From positions 2,215,875-2,279,874 of the forward strand of contig NZ_KZ454939.1 in assembly GCF_002797355.1 (NCBI RefSeq): DNA of 64,000 nt. Reading direction: 5' to 3'. Position numbers and translations under genes: made by a program. Shown here piece after piece: positions 26,148 to 34,893 of the stretch. Position 1 is the stretch's first letter; each line of letters opens with the position of its first letter. Origin of the DNA: Bacillus xiapuensis. GTDB taxonomy: Bacteria > Bacillota > Bacilli > Bacillales > Domibacillaceae. A model generated the notes under the pieces. It was not told the origin of the DNA. It worked only from the letters and a program-made list of their open reading frames with translations, and ran no database searches.

Positions 26148-28265
26148 TCATCGGACACATACCGCACAGCTGATCGGTTCCACTTCAATAAAATCCGTCC
26201 TTTCGGCTATAGCTTCAATTCCGGCAGATGCGCCCGAAACGATTACTTGCCACGGAGTAGCTCTCGATGGCAAAGCTGCCTTGCTCTTATGCTCCGACGG
26301 ATGAAATATCAGCATGATTTCCTGCCACGGCCCGTACGCTCCCACATCGGTCAGCAGCAGGACAAGCGGCCCATGGTCTTCCGAGCCCTTTTTTAAATGG
26401 CGGCGAATCTCTTGAGCCGTTCGCAGCCTGAATGCTTGGTGCTCCTTCCTTACTTGAATCAACCCTTTGATGTACTCCACGCTGGCTCGATTCTCCTCTT
26501 TCCGGTTCCAATCAAGCTGATTAACCGCATCAGGACTCGCATAGCTGTTCTCCACCCCGTATTTCGTGCGGAAAAATTCTTGCCCGCTATGAAGAAAAGG
26601 AATCCCTTGAGACAGCAAAACGAACGCTGTTGCCAGCCGGTGCCTTTTTTTATTTTTCTCTAGTTCTTCGGGAAAGCATGCCTCCAGTTTATCCCATAGC
26701 GTATAATTGTCATGAGATTCCACGTAATTGACGGATTGGCCCGGTTCAAGAAATAAACCAGCTCTCCCCCCGATCCCGATGCTGCCCCCGGCAACCTGAA
26801 ACGCTTCACAGCTTAGTGACTCCCTCCCAAGCGCATACCCGCGATCATATAAATGAAAGGTGCTCCCCTTAATTACATCCCGGAACCAATCATTAAATTG
26901 AGCAATATTGGGCAGCTGGGCCTGATTGGATAAATTTGCTTTTTTCTCTTTCGGCAGCGCTGTGTTTAGCTCCCATCCTTCCCCAAGGAGGAGACAGCCG
27001 GGTTTATAGCGATCCGCTATTTTACAGGCTTCTTTCATCGTCTCTACATCCAAAATACCCATTAAATCAAAGCGAAAGCCATCAACATTATAAGCAGTCA
27101 GCCAGTACTTAAGGGAATCAAGAATAAACTTTCGCGCCATTTTGCGCTCAGAAGCGAAATCATTGCCGACACCTGTACCGTTCGAAGGCCTGCCATAGCT
27201 GTCCTGACGAAAGTAATAGCCCGGAACGAGCCTTTCAAAGTCGGAGGTTTCTCTCATGTACACATGATTGTACACCGCATCCATAATCACTCGGATCCCC
27301 GCCTGATGAAGGGCTTCAATCATGTTTTTCAGCTCTCGGATTCGGCAATAGGGGTCTTTAGGATTGGAGCTGTAGCTGCCTTCGGGCACATTAAAATAAA
27401 GGGGATTATACCCCCAATTATAATTGGCATCCGGCCGTATATCTGATATTCCGTAAAAATCATTGAACGGCAGCAATTCAAGGTGAGTGATGCCCAGCTC
27501 CTTTAAATAAGATATCCCCGCCGCACGCCTTTCCGTAAAAGCCAAATACTTACCTTTTTGTTTGACGCCGCTATCCGGATGCATCGAAAAATCACGGATG
27601 GAGCCTTCATAAATAATTGCATCAAGCGGCGAAGACAGCGGCGGAAGAGAATGCTGCAAAACGGCTGTTTTCCGCTCATCAATAATGCATGACCACTCAC
27701 TGTGAAGCGACACAGCCTTGGCGTACGGATCACCAGTTTCATGCCATTGATTATTCACGCACACATGATACCGGTAGCATGCCCCCTCTAAATCAGCCGC
27801 AACCGCCGCTTCATATACGCCCCGGCGAATGCGGGTCATAGGCAAATAGGACACATCGGAGCTGTTTTGCCGCTTATATTTCAGCAGCACTTCCGTAGCC
27901 GTCGGCGCCCATACGCGGAAGCAGGTGCGTTCCGGCGTATAGCTGGCGCCTAAATCAGCCCCGCCATAATAAAAAGCTTCATCAAATTCCGGAGTGCGAA
28001 CGACAGTGCCGATTTGTAAATCTGTCCGCATAAAGCGCTCATCTAAAATGGTGTGCGCGCGGCCAAATTCCGGCTGGATGGGGGAGCGGCAGCTGTACTT
28101 GATCCCCTCTTTCACCTGATCTGTTTCGAGCACCTCAAGCTCCAGCATGTCGTCTCCGCGCTCGAGAAAAAAGCGATCCGATCGCCCGCTATAATAAGCG
28201 GGAGGAAGTATGATCGTAATGATGTCCATCTGATCCAAATAGGCATGAAAAGGCCGATTCAGCAT
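26148..28265 (-). CDS. amyX: Type I pullulanase AmyX
   Basis: A 705-residue GH13 debranching enzyme that cleaves alpha-1,6 links in pullulan and glycogen-like glucans. An N-terminal domain and a CBM48-like domain (about 125-200, FRVWAPTATEVLLKY) precede the catalytic barrel with YNWGYNPL (the type I signature), MDAVYNH, GFRFDLMGI (nucleophile Asp), LLGEGWEL (acid Glu) and VESHDNYTL. No signal peptide is present, so it acts inside the cell. The start was placed at the ATG at 28265 with GGAGTGAG upstream. It is followed on the same strand by ytmP and preceded by ytlQ, 18 bases apart. Confidence 0.95.
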   Translation of the reverse strand: MLNRPFHAYLDQMDIITIILPPAYYSGRSDRFFLERGDDMLELEVLETDQVKEGIKYSCRSPIQPEFGRAHTILDERFMRTDLQIGTVVRTPEFDEAFYYGGADLGASYTPERTCFRVWAPTATEVLLKYKRQNSSDVSYLPMTRIRRGVYEAAVAADLEGACYRYHVCVNNQWHETGDPYAKAVSLHSEWSCIIDERKTAVLQHSLPPLSSPLDAIIYEGSIRDFSMHPDSGVKQKGKYLAFTERRAAGISYLKELGITHLELLPFNDFYGISDIRPDANYNWGYNPLYFNVPEGSYSSNPKDPYCRIRELKNMIEALHQAGIRVIMDAVYNHVYMRETSDFERLVPGYYFRQDSYGRPSNGTGVGNDFASERKMARKFILDSLKYWLTAYNVDGFRFDLMGILDVETMKEACKIADRYKPGCLLLGEGWELNTALPKEKKANLSNQAQLPNIAQFNDWFRDVIKGSTFHLYDRGYALGRESLSCEAFQVAGGSIGIGGRAGLFLEPGQSVNYVESHDNYTLWDKLEACFPEELEKNKKRHRLATAFVLLSQGIPFLHSGQEFFRTKYGVENSYASPDAVNQLDWNRKEENRASVEYIKGLIQVRKEHQAFRLRTAQEIRRHLKKGSEDHGPLVLLLTDVGAYGPWQEIMLIFHPSEHKSKAALPSRATPWQVIVSGASAGIEAIAERTDFIEVEPISCAVCVR

Positions 28266-28283
28266 TGATCTCACTCCGTTCAA

Positions 28284-29276
28284 TTAGTTAAACTCTTCCT
28301 TCTCTCTTTCGCTTGCTTCACTGCTGAAGACGAAATCCTCTTCCTCTTCCCATTCAGGACGGCGGACGCTCGTTGTCTGTCCGAAATCCAGCAAGCACTT
28401 CGCCGCCTTCAGCTGTTTCAATTTCAGCGGCGAGCTCATTCGCCGCAGCTGGTTAAACCACGAAGGGAAGCTGCGCTCATCGATCACTTGCAAATCAAAA
28501 GGTGCATTCGGATAGTCAATAAATCCATTTCGGCAGATTACTGCTTTCCGGATGGACAGTTCCACTTCCTGTTCTAAAAACAGCCTTTTGACCACTGTTT
28601 CCATTCGGTTAAGTGCCAGCATCGGACTTAATATCCTCATTTCTTTCTCAGCGAAACGCTTCTGCCAAAACCGCTCGCTTGACCCGATATACACCGCCTG
28701 GTCTTCCTCCTCCAGAAAAGTCAGGCACCATGCCTCCGTCGGTGTCAAGAGAATCATATCGAGTTCCATTGGAGCCTTCTTTAAGCTTAATACAGGATAA
28801 TAGAGAAGCAAAAACGTATCGGGCAGTCGCTGCAATAAAAATTTTAAGCGCTCATCATGAAAATATTTATAATCAACATAGGATTTTTCCAGAATGGTTG
28901 AGCTTGCCCATTTCACTTGAAAGTTGAAAAGCTGATCCAGAAACAGCTGCTTCAATTCCTCTAAATTTTGAGAAGCAGACAGCTTATTCATATCGAATAG
29001 CGAGTGTTTCTCCCGCTTCTCAACAATCGGTTCGATCTCAGGCTCATCTTGGCGATGAAGCATGAGCTTCAGCTTAGTAAATATGCCTTGCTGCACCGGT
29101 TCCTCTTCAGTTTCTTCCTGATTCTCTCCTTCATCATCCAGCCAGCGCTGCCGTTCCCAATTGATTCTCACTTTCTCCCATTGTTGCATTTTCAAACGTA
29201 TAAAGCGGGCCGGGTAACGGTACACATCTATTTCATAACGAGAGATGTAATCTTGCAACTTAATTAACTGTGCCAT
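28284..29276 (-). CDS. ytlQ: NERD-like protein YtlQ
   Basis: A 330-residue cytoplasmic protein. The region around 170-195, ELDMILLTPTEAWCLTFLE, looks like the core of a nuclease-related (NERD) domain, though the usual catalytic pattern is weak, so nuclease activity is doubtful. The N-terminal half contains an acidic linker (GENQEETEEE) and the C-terminus is again acidic. It matches B. subtilis YtlQ in size and position between amyX and ytlP. The start at 29276 (MAQLIKLQDYI) follows GGGATC weakly. Function unknown. Confidence 0.75.
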   Translation of the reverse strand: MAQLIKLQDYISRYEIDVYRYPARFIRLKMQQWEKVRINWERQRWLDDEGENQEETEEEPVQQGIFTKLKLMLHRQDEPEIEPIVEKREKHSLFDMNKLSASQNLEELKQLFLDQLFNFQVKWASSTILEKSYVDYKYFHDERLKFLLQRLPDTFLLLYYPVLSLKKAPMELDMILLTPTEAWCLTFLEEEDQAVYIGSSERFWQKRFAEKEMRILSPMLALNRMETVVKRLFLEQEVELSIRKAVICRNGFIDYPNAPFDLQVIDERSFPSWFNQLRRMSSPLKLKQLKAAKCLLDFGQTTSVRRPEWEEEEDFVFSSEASEREKEEFN

Positions 29277-29292
29277 AACTCACTGATCCCTT

Positions 29293-29832
29293 TCATGTAA
29301 TGATCGCAAATGCTTGGGCTTCTTCATACTTCGGCGTGCGGTCAAGATGCGTTCTATAAAGCACGACCTTCTCTGCTGCAAATTCCATCATCGGCGAAGC
29401 CGCAGGAAGCTGAAAAGGCTCCTCTCCCCGCCATTTTCTCGCCAGAGTAATATGCGGGCGAAACGGACGGGCTTCTAACTGAAACCCCGCCTTCCCACAA
29501 GCCTCTTGAACAGATTGCTGAAGGCTCATTAGCCGGGGGCTGTCTTTGACACCTGCCCAGAAAATCCTCGGGCTGTCAACTCTTCCGAAACAGCCGAAAG
29601 ATTGAACGGCAAGCGAGAAAGTCCCGAACCCCTCCAGTCGCTCGGCCACATAGCCGCATGCCCGGCTGAGCTGATCTTCTTCCGCCCCTCCTAAAAAAGC
29701 CAGCGTTAAGTGAAGATCCTGTTCATGCACAAGGCGAGCAAAAGGCAAATGAAGATTTAGAAATTGCTGATGCAATTGTTTTTTACTCTCCGGCGGCAAA
29801 GCCAGTGCAAAAAAATAATGTTGTCGGTTCAT
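29293..29832 (-). CDS. thpR: RNA 2',3'-cyclic phosphodiesterase ThpR (YtlP)
   Basis: A 179-residue 2H phosphoesterase. The two HxTx motifs are visible: LHLTLAFLG near residue 43 and RPHITLARKW near residue 130. Enzymes of this family open 2',3'-cyclic phosphates on RNA ends; the exact physiological substrate is not settled. I chose the ATG at 29832, seven bases after AAGGAG; a GTG two codons earlier is too close. It lies 17 bases upstream of ytlQ, so both probably share a transcript. Confidence 0.9.
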   Translation of the reverse strand: MNRQHYFFALALPPESKKQLHQQFLNLHLPFARLVHEQDLHLTLAFLGGAEEDQLSRACGYVAERLEGFGTFSLAVQSFGCFGRVDSPRIFWAGVKDSPRLMSLQQSVQEACGKAGFQLEARPFRPHITLARKWRGEEPFQLPAASPMMEFAAEKVVLYRTHLDRTPKYEEAQAFAIIT

Positions 29833-29923
29833 TGGCACGCTCCTTCATCAACCTGTTTATTCCTATTTTACCAAAACCCAAACGGTTTCTACAAACTCTC
29901 AGCAAACAATAAACCCCTTCTCA

Positions 29924-29952
29924 TTGATTGGATTAATATGAATATGTATGAT
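29924..29952 (+). promoter_or_regulatory. SigA promoter of the cysteine synthase paralogue
   Basis: TTGATT at 29924-29929, a 17-base spacer and TATGAT at 29947-29952, about 38 bases before the TTG start codon. Confidence 0.75.
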
Positions 29953-29989
29953 AAAAATAAAGTAATACAGCAGAAAGGATGAACCTTTA

Positions 29990-30919
29990 TTGAAGACTGT
30001 TCATAACATCGCAGAATTGATTGGAGATACTCCTTTAGTTAAATTAAACCGCCTCGCCCCTAAAGAGGGAGCGGACGTATATGTAAAACTCGAATTTTTT
30101 AATCCGAGCAAAAGCGTGAAAGACCGGGCCGCTTTTAATATGATTATTGAAGCGGAAAAATCCGGAAAATTAAAAAAAGGTTCAACGATCATTGAACCTA
30201 CGAGCGGCAACACGGGCATCGGACTGGCCATGAATGCCGCAGCCAGAGGCTACAAAGCTATTCTCGTTATGCCGGATACGATGACGAAGGAACGGATTAA
30301 CCTTCTGAAAGCGTACGGTGCCGAAGTGGTGCTGACAACCGGAAAAGAAAAAATGCCCGGCGCCATCAAGAAAGCGGAAGAACTGGCTGCGGCCATCCCC
30401 GGCAGCTTTATTCCGATGCAATTTGATAACGAAGCTAACCCGGATGCCCACCGGAAAACGACCGCTTTAGAAATCATTGAAGCTGTTCAGCAAATCGGCA
30501 AGCGTCTCGGTGCCTTCGTGGCGACAGCTGGGACAGGAGGCACCATTACGGGAACGGGGGAAGTGCTAAAAGAACATTTTCCCGATGTGAAAGTGCATGT
30601 CGCAGAGCCCGCCGGCTCACCTGTTCTTTCCGGCGGAAAACCGGGAAAGCACAAGCTCGTCGGCACAAGTCCCGGCTTTATCCCGAACACACTCAATGAA
30701 GAGGTATATGATAACATTTACAAAATTAAAGATGAGGAAGCCTATGAGACGGCCCGCCGGCTCGCCCGCGAGGAAGGCATTCTGGTCGGCCCTTCTTCGG
30801 GCGCTGCCTGTTTTGCAGCGATTCAGACAGCAAAATCTTTATCACAAAATGAAGTGGTTATTTGCATTGCCTGCGACACAGGAGAGCGCTATTTATCCAG
30901 CGACTTGTTTCAAGCATAA
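29990..30919 (+). CDS. ytkP: Cysteine synthase family PLP enzyme (YtkP)
   Basis: A 309-residue fold-type II PLP enzyme of the O-acetylserine sulfhydrylase family. The PLP lysine lies in PSKSVKDRAA (about 42-46), the substrate loop is EPTSGNTGIGLA and the phosphate-binding loop is TAGTGGTITGTG; the C-terminal PSSGAACFAA is also typical. It should make cysteine from O-acetylserine and sulfide. B. subtilis has CysK and the paralogue YtkP at this place, so I use ytkP; full cysteine synthase activity is probable but not certain. The TTG start has AGAAAGGATG upstream. Confidence 0.88.
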   Translation: MKTVHNIAELIGDTPLVKLNRLAPKEGADVYVKLEFFNPSKSVKDRAAFNMIIEAEKSGKLKKGSTIIEPTSGNTGIGLAMNAAARGYKAILVMPDTMTKERINLLKAYGAEVVLTTGKEKMPGAIKKAEELAAAIPGSFIPMQFDNEANPDAHRKTTALEIIEAVQQIGKRLGAFVATAGTGGTITGTGEVLKEHFPDVKVHVAEPAGSPVLSGGKPGKHKLVGTSPGFIPNTLNEEVYDNIYKIKDEEAYETARRLAREEGILVGPSSGAACFAAIQTAKSLSQNEVVICIACDTGERYLSSDLFQA

Positions 30920-30922
30920 AGG

Positions 30923-30950
30923 GGCTGACTTCATAAGTCAGCCTTATTTA
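30923..30950 (+). terminator. Terminator of ytkP
   Basis: GGCTGACTT / AAGTCAGCC followed by TTATTTAT, four bases past the stop codon. Repeat copy A begins at the end of the T-rich tail. Confidence 0.88.
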
Positions 30951-31119
30951 TCCCGCATGTAAGATGCCTTTATCTTGCCCCTTCCATAATGGTGCAGGAG
31001 AACAGATTCGTCCGGGGCTGCACGATGCAGATGACAAAGGCGCTGCAGGAGGACGCTGCAATGACAACCTTTGTTCTTCTTTTCAGCAGCGAGGGAGAAC
31101 CCTCCTGCGCTGTTTGAAG
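30951..31119 (+). repeat. Intergenic repeat element, copy A
   Basis: Runs from TCCCGCATGTAAGATGCC to CTGTTTGAAG, seven bases before the ytjP stop. The core from 31009 matches copy B closely: CTGCACGATGCAG, ACAAAG plus GCTGCAGGA, ACCTTTGTTCTTCTTT and CAGCAGCGAGGG. ACAAAGG and CCTTTGT can pair as a hairpin with a T-rich 3' flank. No open frame of note lies within it. Confidence 0.8.
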
Positions 31120-31126
31120 CTGCACT

Positions 31127-32551
31127 TTATTGCTTAACCGCCAATTCCCAAATCGCTTGGGCATAAATAGCTGTCGCCTTTAATAAATCTTCAATAAACA
31201 TATATTCGTTCTTTTGATGAGCGACATCCGCACGCCCTGGAAATAGCGCTCCGTAAGCGACACCTGTTTTCAGTGAACGGGCATAGGTACCGCCGCCGAT
31301 GGCTAATAGCTCCGCCTTCTCGCCGGTTTGTTCCTCATACACGGAAGCCAGTGTTTGAATAAACGGATCATTACGATTGACATGATGCGGCAGGCTATTA
31401 GAAAGGTTTTCTATTCGGAAGCCGCGGCTCTTCAGTTCCTTAACTAATGACGACTTCTTCTCCTCAAAAGGAAAAGTCACCGGATAGCGCATATTTAAGC
31501 CGAAGCGCCCTCCATCCTCTTTCGTATAAGAGAGCTTGCCAACGTTCACGGTCAAATCTCCTGTGATCTCATCGCGATATTTGATATTCAGCGCTTTGCC
31601 GCGGGAATCTTTAAAGAAGCATTCACTGGCCAGCTGAAAAAAGCGGGCAGCTTGCGAATCCAAATTCTCCTCCGCTAAAAATTCCGCTAAATACAGCCCG
31701 GCATTCTTTCCAAGGTCGGGCTCCATTCCATGAGCCGAAGCACCGATCATTTCAAAAACCAGCATGCCGCCATCAATGTAGTAGCGCCCATCTAGCTGAT
31801 GCTCCCTCACAAAATCACTGTATCTTTGCAAGAGCGCGGTTTGCCCTCCATTTACTGCTACGATCGCTTTGGCATAATCCGGCACCATGTTATAACGCCG
31901 TCCTGATTCAAAGGAATGGACGTTGATCTCAGCCTCTGACTCATTTTCCTTCGCTTCTTTAGCCATCACGACATCAAAATCAGCAATTCCCTTTTCCGCA
32001 AATATGATGGGAAAATCCGCATCCGGCGCAAAGCCGATCGACGGCATTTCCTCCGTCTGAAAGTAGCGGTCTACGCAGCGCCAATCGCTTTCTTCATCCG
32101 TTCCGATAATCATTCGCACGCGCTTATGAAATGTCGTGCTTAGCTCTTTCACAATTTTCATTGCATAATAGGCAGCCATGGTCGGCCCTTTATCATCAAT
32201 CGCTCCGCGGCCAAAAATTTTGCCGTCTTGGATCTCGCCGCCGAACGGATTAACCGTCCAGCCGTCTCCTTCCGGCACAACATCCACGTGACACAGGATT
32301 CCAAGCAGCTCTTCGCCGTCTCCGCATTCCAAGTGCCCCGCCAGATTGTCTACGTTTTTCGCTTTAAATCCATCCTTCTTTCCTAACTCCAGCATAAAGT
32401 CAAGCGCCTCTTTGACGCGCTCTCCGAGAGGCGCCTCAACCGTGGCGTGCTCCTCATCCAGCACGCTTTTAATAGAAATGAGCGACTGCAAATCGCGAAG
32501 CAGATCATCCTTATGCTTCTCCACTTCCTGTTTCCAATTAATGGTCACCAT
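31127..32551 (-). CDS. pepV: Dipeptidase PepV (YtjP)
   Basis: A 474-residue M20 metallopeptidase. Zinc and catalytic motifs run in order: GILCHVDVVPEGD, GRGAIDDKGPTMAA, the catalytic glutamates in GTDEESDWRC and, near the C-terminus, AIGGGTYARSL. PepV-type enzymes cleave dipeptides in the cytoplasm. The start at 32551 (MVTINWKQEV) is typical. It converges on ytkP; its 3' flank holds repeat copy A and then the ytkP terminator, which also has inverted symmetry for this strand. Confidence 0.92.
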   Translation of the reverse strand: MVTINWKQEVEKHKDDLLRDLQSLISIKSVLDEEHATVEAPLGERVKEALDFMLELGKKDGFKAKNVDNLAGHLECGDGEELLGILCHVDVVPEGDGWTVNPFGGEIQDGKIFGRGAIDDKGPTMAAYYAMKIVKELSTTFHKRVRMIIGTDEESDWRCVDRYFQTEEMPSIGFAPDADFPIIFAEKGIADFDVVMAKEAKENESEAEINVHSFESGRRYNMVPDYAKAIVAVNGGQTALLQRYSDFVREHQLDGRYYIDGGMLVFEMIGASAHGMEPDLGKNAGLYLAEFLAEENLDSQAARFFQLASECFFKDSRGKALNIKYRDEITGDLTVNVGKLSYTKEDGGRFGLNMRYPVTFPFEEKKSSLVKELKSRGFRIENLSNSLPHHVNRNDPFIQTLASVYEEQTGEKAELLAIGGGTYARSLKTGVAYGALFPGRADVAHQKNEYMFIEDLLKATAIYAQAIWELAVKQ

Positions 32552-32930
32552 CTTCTTTTCTCCTTTCCTGTAATTCCTATATACATTCTACCTTGACCTG
32601 CCTTAAAAAAAAACATATTAGACCATCCTCAAATTCTCCTCATGCGGCATGAGCGTTTAAACGGCGATAATTAAGGAAATAGGTAAAAGAGAAAGTTCTT
32701 ACTGCCGAAGTAAAAAGAAGGTAAAAAAAATGTAAAGTTCAGTTAATTTGATCGTTTTTCTAGAAATATCATTAAGAATGAGGTAAAATACAACTGTCAG
32801 ACATCTTAAACTATTTAGTAAAGGAGCTGTCTGCGACAAAAGAATTACATATATCTTGAGAAGCTTCGTTTTCTCATTCAACCGCCGTCTTGTTGTATTG
32901 CCTATGGAAATAAGATGAGGGAGTGGTTTT
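32552..32930. other. Divergent intergenic region ytjP / ytzE
   Basis: 379 AT-rich bases between two divergent genes. It holds several T- and A-runs, a CAGACA / TGTCTG inverted repeat at about 32798-32833 and a GAGAAGC/GTTTTCTC-type hairpin near 32858-32876. It must contain the promoters of both genes, but no hexamer pair is convincing. No RNA gene or credible coding frame was seen. Confidence 0.5.
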
Positions 32931-33152
32931 TTGAAACCTTCAACAACTCGTATGCTAAACCGGATTAAATCAGTCTATATGTTTATAAAGGAAAACGGGA
33001 CTGTTTCCACACAGGAAATTGTAGATGAGTTTGGCATCACTCCTCGCACCATTCAACGCGATTTGAATGTGTTAGCCTACAACGACTTGGTCGTCAGCCC
33101 AAGTCGCGGCAAGTGGACAACGACAGAAAAGAAAGTACGAATGACTTCTTAA
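32931..33152 (+). CDS. ytzE: DeoR-type short regulator YtzE
   Basis: A 73-residue protein consisting almost only of a DeoR-family winged helix-turn-helix (IKENGTVSTQEIVDEFGITPRTIQRDLNVLAYNDLV, about 19-55). It lacks the ligand-binding domain of full-length DeoR regulators; B. subtilis YtzE has the same short form. It may act as a small DNA-binding protein with unknown targets. The TTG start at 32931 has GAGGGAG upstream. A strong hairpin follows, shared with the converging ytzG. Confidence 0.9.
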   Translation: MKPSTTRMLNRIKSVYMFIKENGTVSTQEIVDEFGITPRTIQRDLNVLAYNDLVVSPSRGKWTTTEKKVRMTS

Positions 33153-33171
33153 AAGTCAATATAGTATAGCA

Positions 33172-33203
33172 AAGAATCCCTTGCCTTCCGGCAAGGGATT
33201 CTT
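33172..33203. terminator. Bidirectional terminator between ytzE and ytzG
   Basis: GAATCCCTTGCC / GGCAAGGGATTC with a four-base loop; the T tail on the plus strand is short. It touches the ytzG stop codon. Confidence 0.88.
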
Positions 33204-33919
33204 CAGCTTTCCTGATCCATCAATAATTCAAGCTCTTTCGGCAGCAATTCACGGTATTCCCCCAGCTCAAGCTCCTCATCGAGCTGAAGAGGCCCCATGG
33301 ATAAACGCTTCAGATAAACGACACGCTTACCTACAGCCGCAAACATCCGCTTCACCTGGTGAAATTTCCCCTCGGTGATGGTCAGTTCAATATCTGAGTG
33401 CAAACCGCTCTTTACAATAACAAGTTCTCCCGGCTTCGTGACATACCCATCATCTAAAGTCACTCCACGCCGGAACGCTTCGATATCAGCCGCCGTCACC
33501 TCCCCTTCAATGACAGCAAAATAGGTTTTCGGCACATGCTTTTTCGGGGATAACAGCCGATGGGAAAGCTTGCCGTCATTGGTGAGAAGCAGCAGCCCCT
33601 CCGTATCCTTATCGAGCCGTCCGACAGGAAACGGTTCAAACACGGCATGTTCGTGAGCGAGCAAATCGATGACCGTTTCCTCCCTCAAGTCTTCCGTTGC
33701 TGAAATAACACCGGGCGGCTTATTCATCATCAAATAAATAAACTCCCGATAATGTACTTCCTCTCCATGAACGAGAATGCGGTCCTCTTTCGGATTTACA
33801 TGCTGCTTACCATCTTTCACTAACTCTTCATTCACCGCCACTTGTCCAGCCTTCAGCATTTTCTTTACTTCCTTGCGGCTGCCATAACCAATATTCGCTA
33901 ATAATTTATCAATTCTCAT
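33203..33919 (-). CDS. ytzG: 16S rRNA pseudouridine synthase family protein (YtzG/RsuA)
   Basis: A 238-residue RsuA-family pseudouridine synthase. An S4 RNA-binding domain (about 1-60; RIDKLLANIGYGSRKEVKKML) is followed by the catalytic domain with GRLDKDTEGLLLLTNDG, where the aspartate is the nucleophile, and TEGKFHQVKRMF. E. coli RsuA modifies U516 of 16S rRNA; the site here is inferred. The ATG at 33919 follows AAGGAGG, which lies inside the 3' end of the upstream transporter gene; the two frames overlap by 11 bases, so translation is probably coupled. Confidence 0.9.
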   Translation of the reverse strand: MRIDKLLANIGYGSRKEVKKMLKAGQVAVNEELVKDGKQHVNPKEDRILVHGEEVHYREFIYLMMNKPPGVISATEDLREETVIDLLAHEHAVFEPFPVGRLDKDTEGLLLLTNDGKLSHRLLSPKKHVPKTYFAVIEGEVTAADIEAFRRGVTLDDGYVTKPGELVIVKSGLHSDIELTITEGKFHQVKRMFAAVGKRVVYLKRLSMGPLQLDEELELGEYRELLPKELELLMDQES

Positions 33920-34820
33920 AAGAAGCCTCCTTTTTAACACGCGACAGGATCAGCACCGTTGCGATGATGCATAATGTTCCGAGCCACTCCCCAAAGCCGA
34001 AAGCAACATTCAACAGCAGCACCGACAATAGAACCGCAGATAATGGCTCCACGCAGGCTAACAGACTCGTTTCCGACGGGCGCAAATAACGCAAACTTTC
34101 CAAGTAGAAATAAAAAGCCATCAGCGTTCCAAAAATGACTACAAATAAGATGGCGGCCACAGTAGAAAAAGAAGGCTCGCCTTCAAAGTTCCAAGGGGGA
34201 TGCACGAAGCTGAAGATCACTCCGCCCAGCGTCATCGCCCAGCCGACCACTGCAATAGATCCCCACCTCTTCAATAATTCAATCGGATATACCGTGTAAA
34301 AAGCGAGGGCCAAGGCTGAACCCAGCCCCCAAAATAATGCCGTTCCGGAAATGGACAGCTCGCCGAGGCGGCCGCCGGTGACAAGAAAGAAGGTTCCAAT
34401 CAGCGATAAAAACACGGCCGCCGCTTCCCTGAAAGCAGGCATAGCTTTCGATTGCATTGCGAAATAAAGAACGATCAGCACGGGTGCTAAATATTGTAGC
34501 ACCGTCGCGGTTGCGGCATTGCCGCTAGCAATCGCTTCAAAGAACGTATACTGCACCCCAACCATCCCGAGAAGGCTGAATAATAGAAGCGATACCCGGC
34601 TAAAGCGGTCGTTCCAAATAGCCAAAACAGCCCATTTGGTGTTCCATGCCGCCCAGCTAAGAAGCACGAAGCCAGAAATGAGCAATCTTACGGTTACTAG
34701 CCACTCCACGCTTACATTCTGCTGCTGAAAAAGAAATTGCGCCGCTGCACCTGAACCTCCCCAAAACACCGCGCTTAACAGCACCATAACGATCCCCTTC
34801 ATTCGCGAAGGATCCCCCAT
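33909..34820 (-). CDS. EamA/DMT-family transporter
   Basis: A 303-residue membrane protein with about ten membrane segments in two EamA halves. The halves have the typical ends SGNAATATVLQYLAPVLIVLYFA and RPSETSLLACVEPLSAVLLSVLLL. These proteins export amino acids or other small metabolites; the substrate cannot be told. I chose the ATG at 34820 with GGAGGGAG upstream; a longer frame would run back through the ytgP terminator. The last codons overlap ytzG by 11 bases. Confidence 0.82.
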   Translation of the reverse strand: MGDPSRMKGIVMVLLSAVFWGGSGAAAQFLFQQQNVSVEWLVTVRLLISGFVLLSWAAWNTKWAVLAIWNDRFSRVSLLLFSLLGMVGVQYTFFEAIASGNAATATVLQYLAPVLIVLYFAMQSKAMPAFREAAAVFLSLIGTFFLVTGGRLGELSISGTALFWGLGSALALAFYTVYPIELLKRWGSIAVVGWAMTLGGVIFSFVHPPWNFEGEPSFSTVAAILFVVIFGTLMAFYFYLESLRYLRPSETSLLACVEPLSAVLLSVLLLNVAFGFGEWLGTLCIIATVLILSRVKKEASYEN

Positions 34821-34839
34821 GATTCGCTCCCTCCTCAGA

Positions 34840-34880
34840 TAGAAGAAAAGCAGGACTTCCTCCAGAAGAAAGCCTGCTTG
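34840..34880 (-). terminator. Terminator of the MurJ-like gene
   Basis: On the minus strand AAGCAGG, a 17-base loop with its own small pairing, CCTGCTT and then TTCTTCT follow the ytgP stop and precede the EamA gene. Confidence 0.7.
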
Positions 34881-34893
34881 TTCTAAGGTCATA

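Noticed and set aside
32699-32881. A 60-codon minus-strand open frame in the ytjP/ytzE intergenic region
   Set aside because: No ribosome site, no recognisable motif, AT-rich random composition; it covers the region where divergent promoters must lie.
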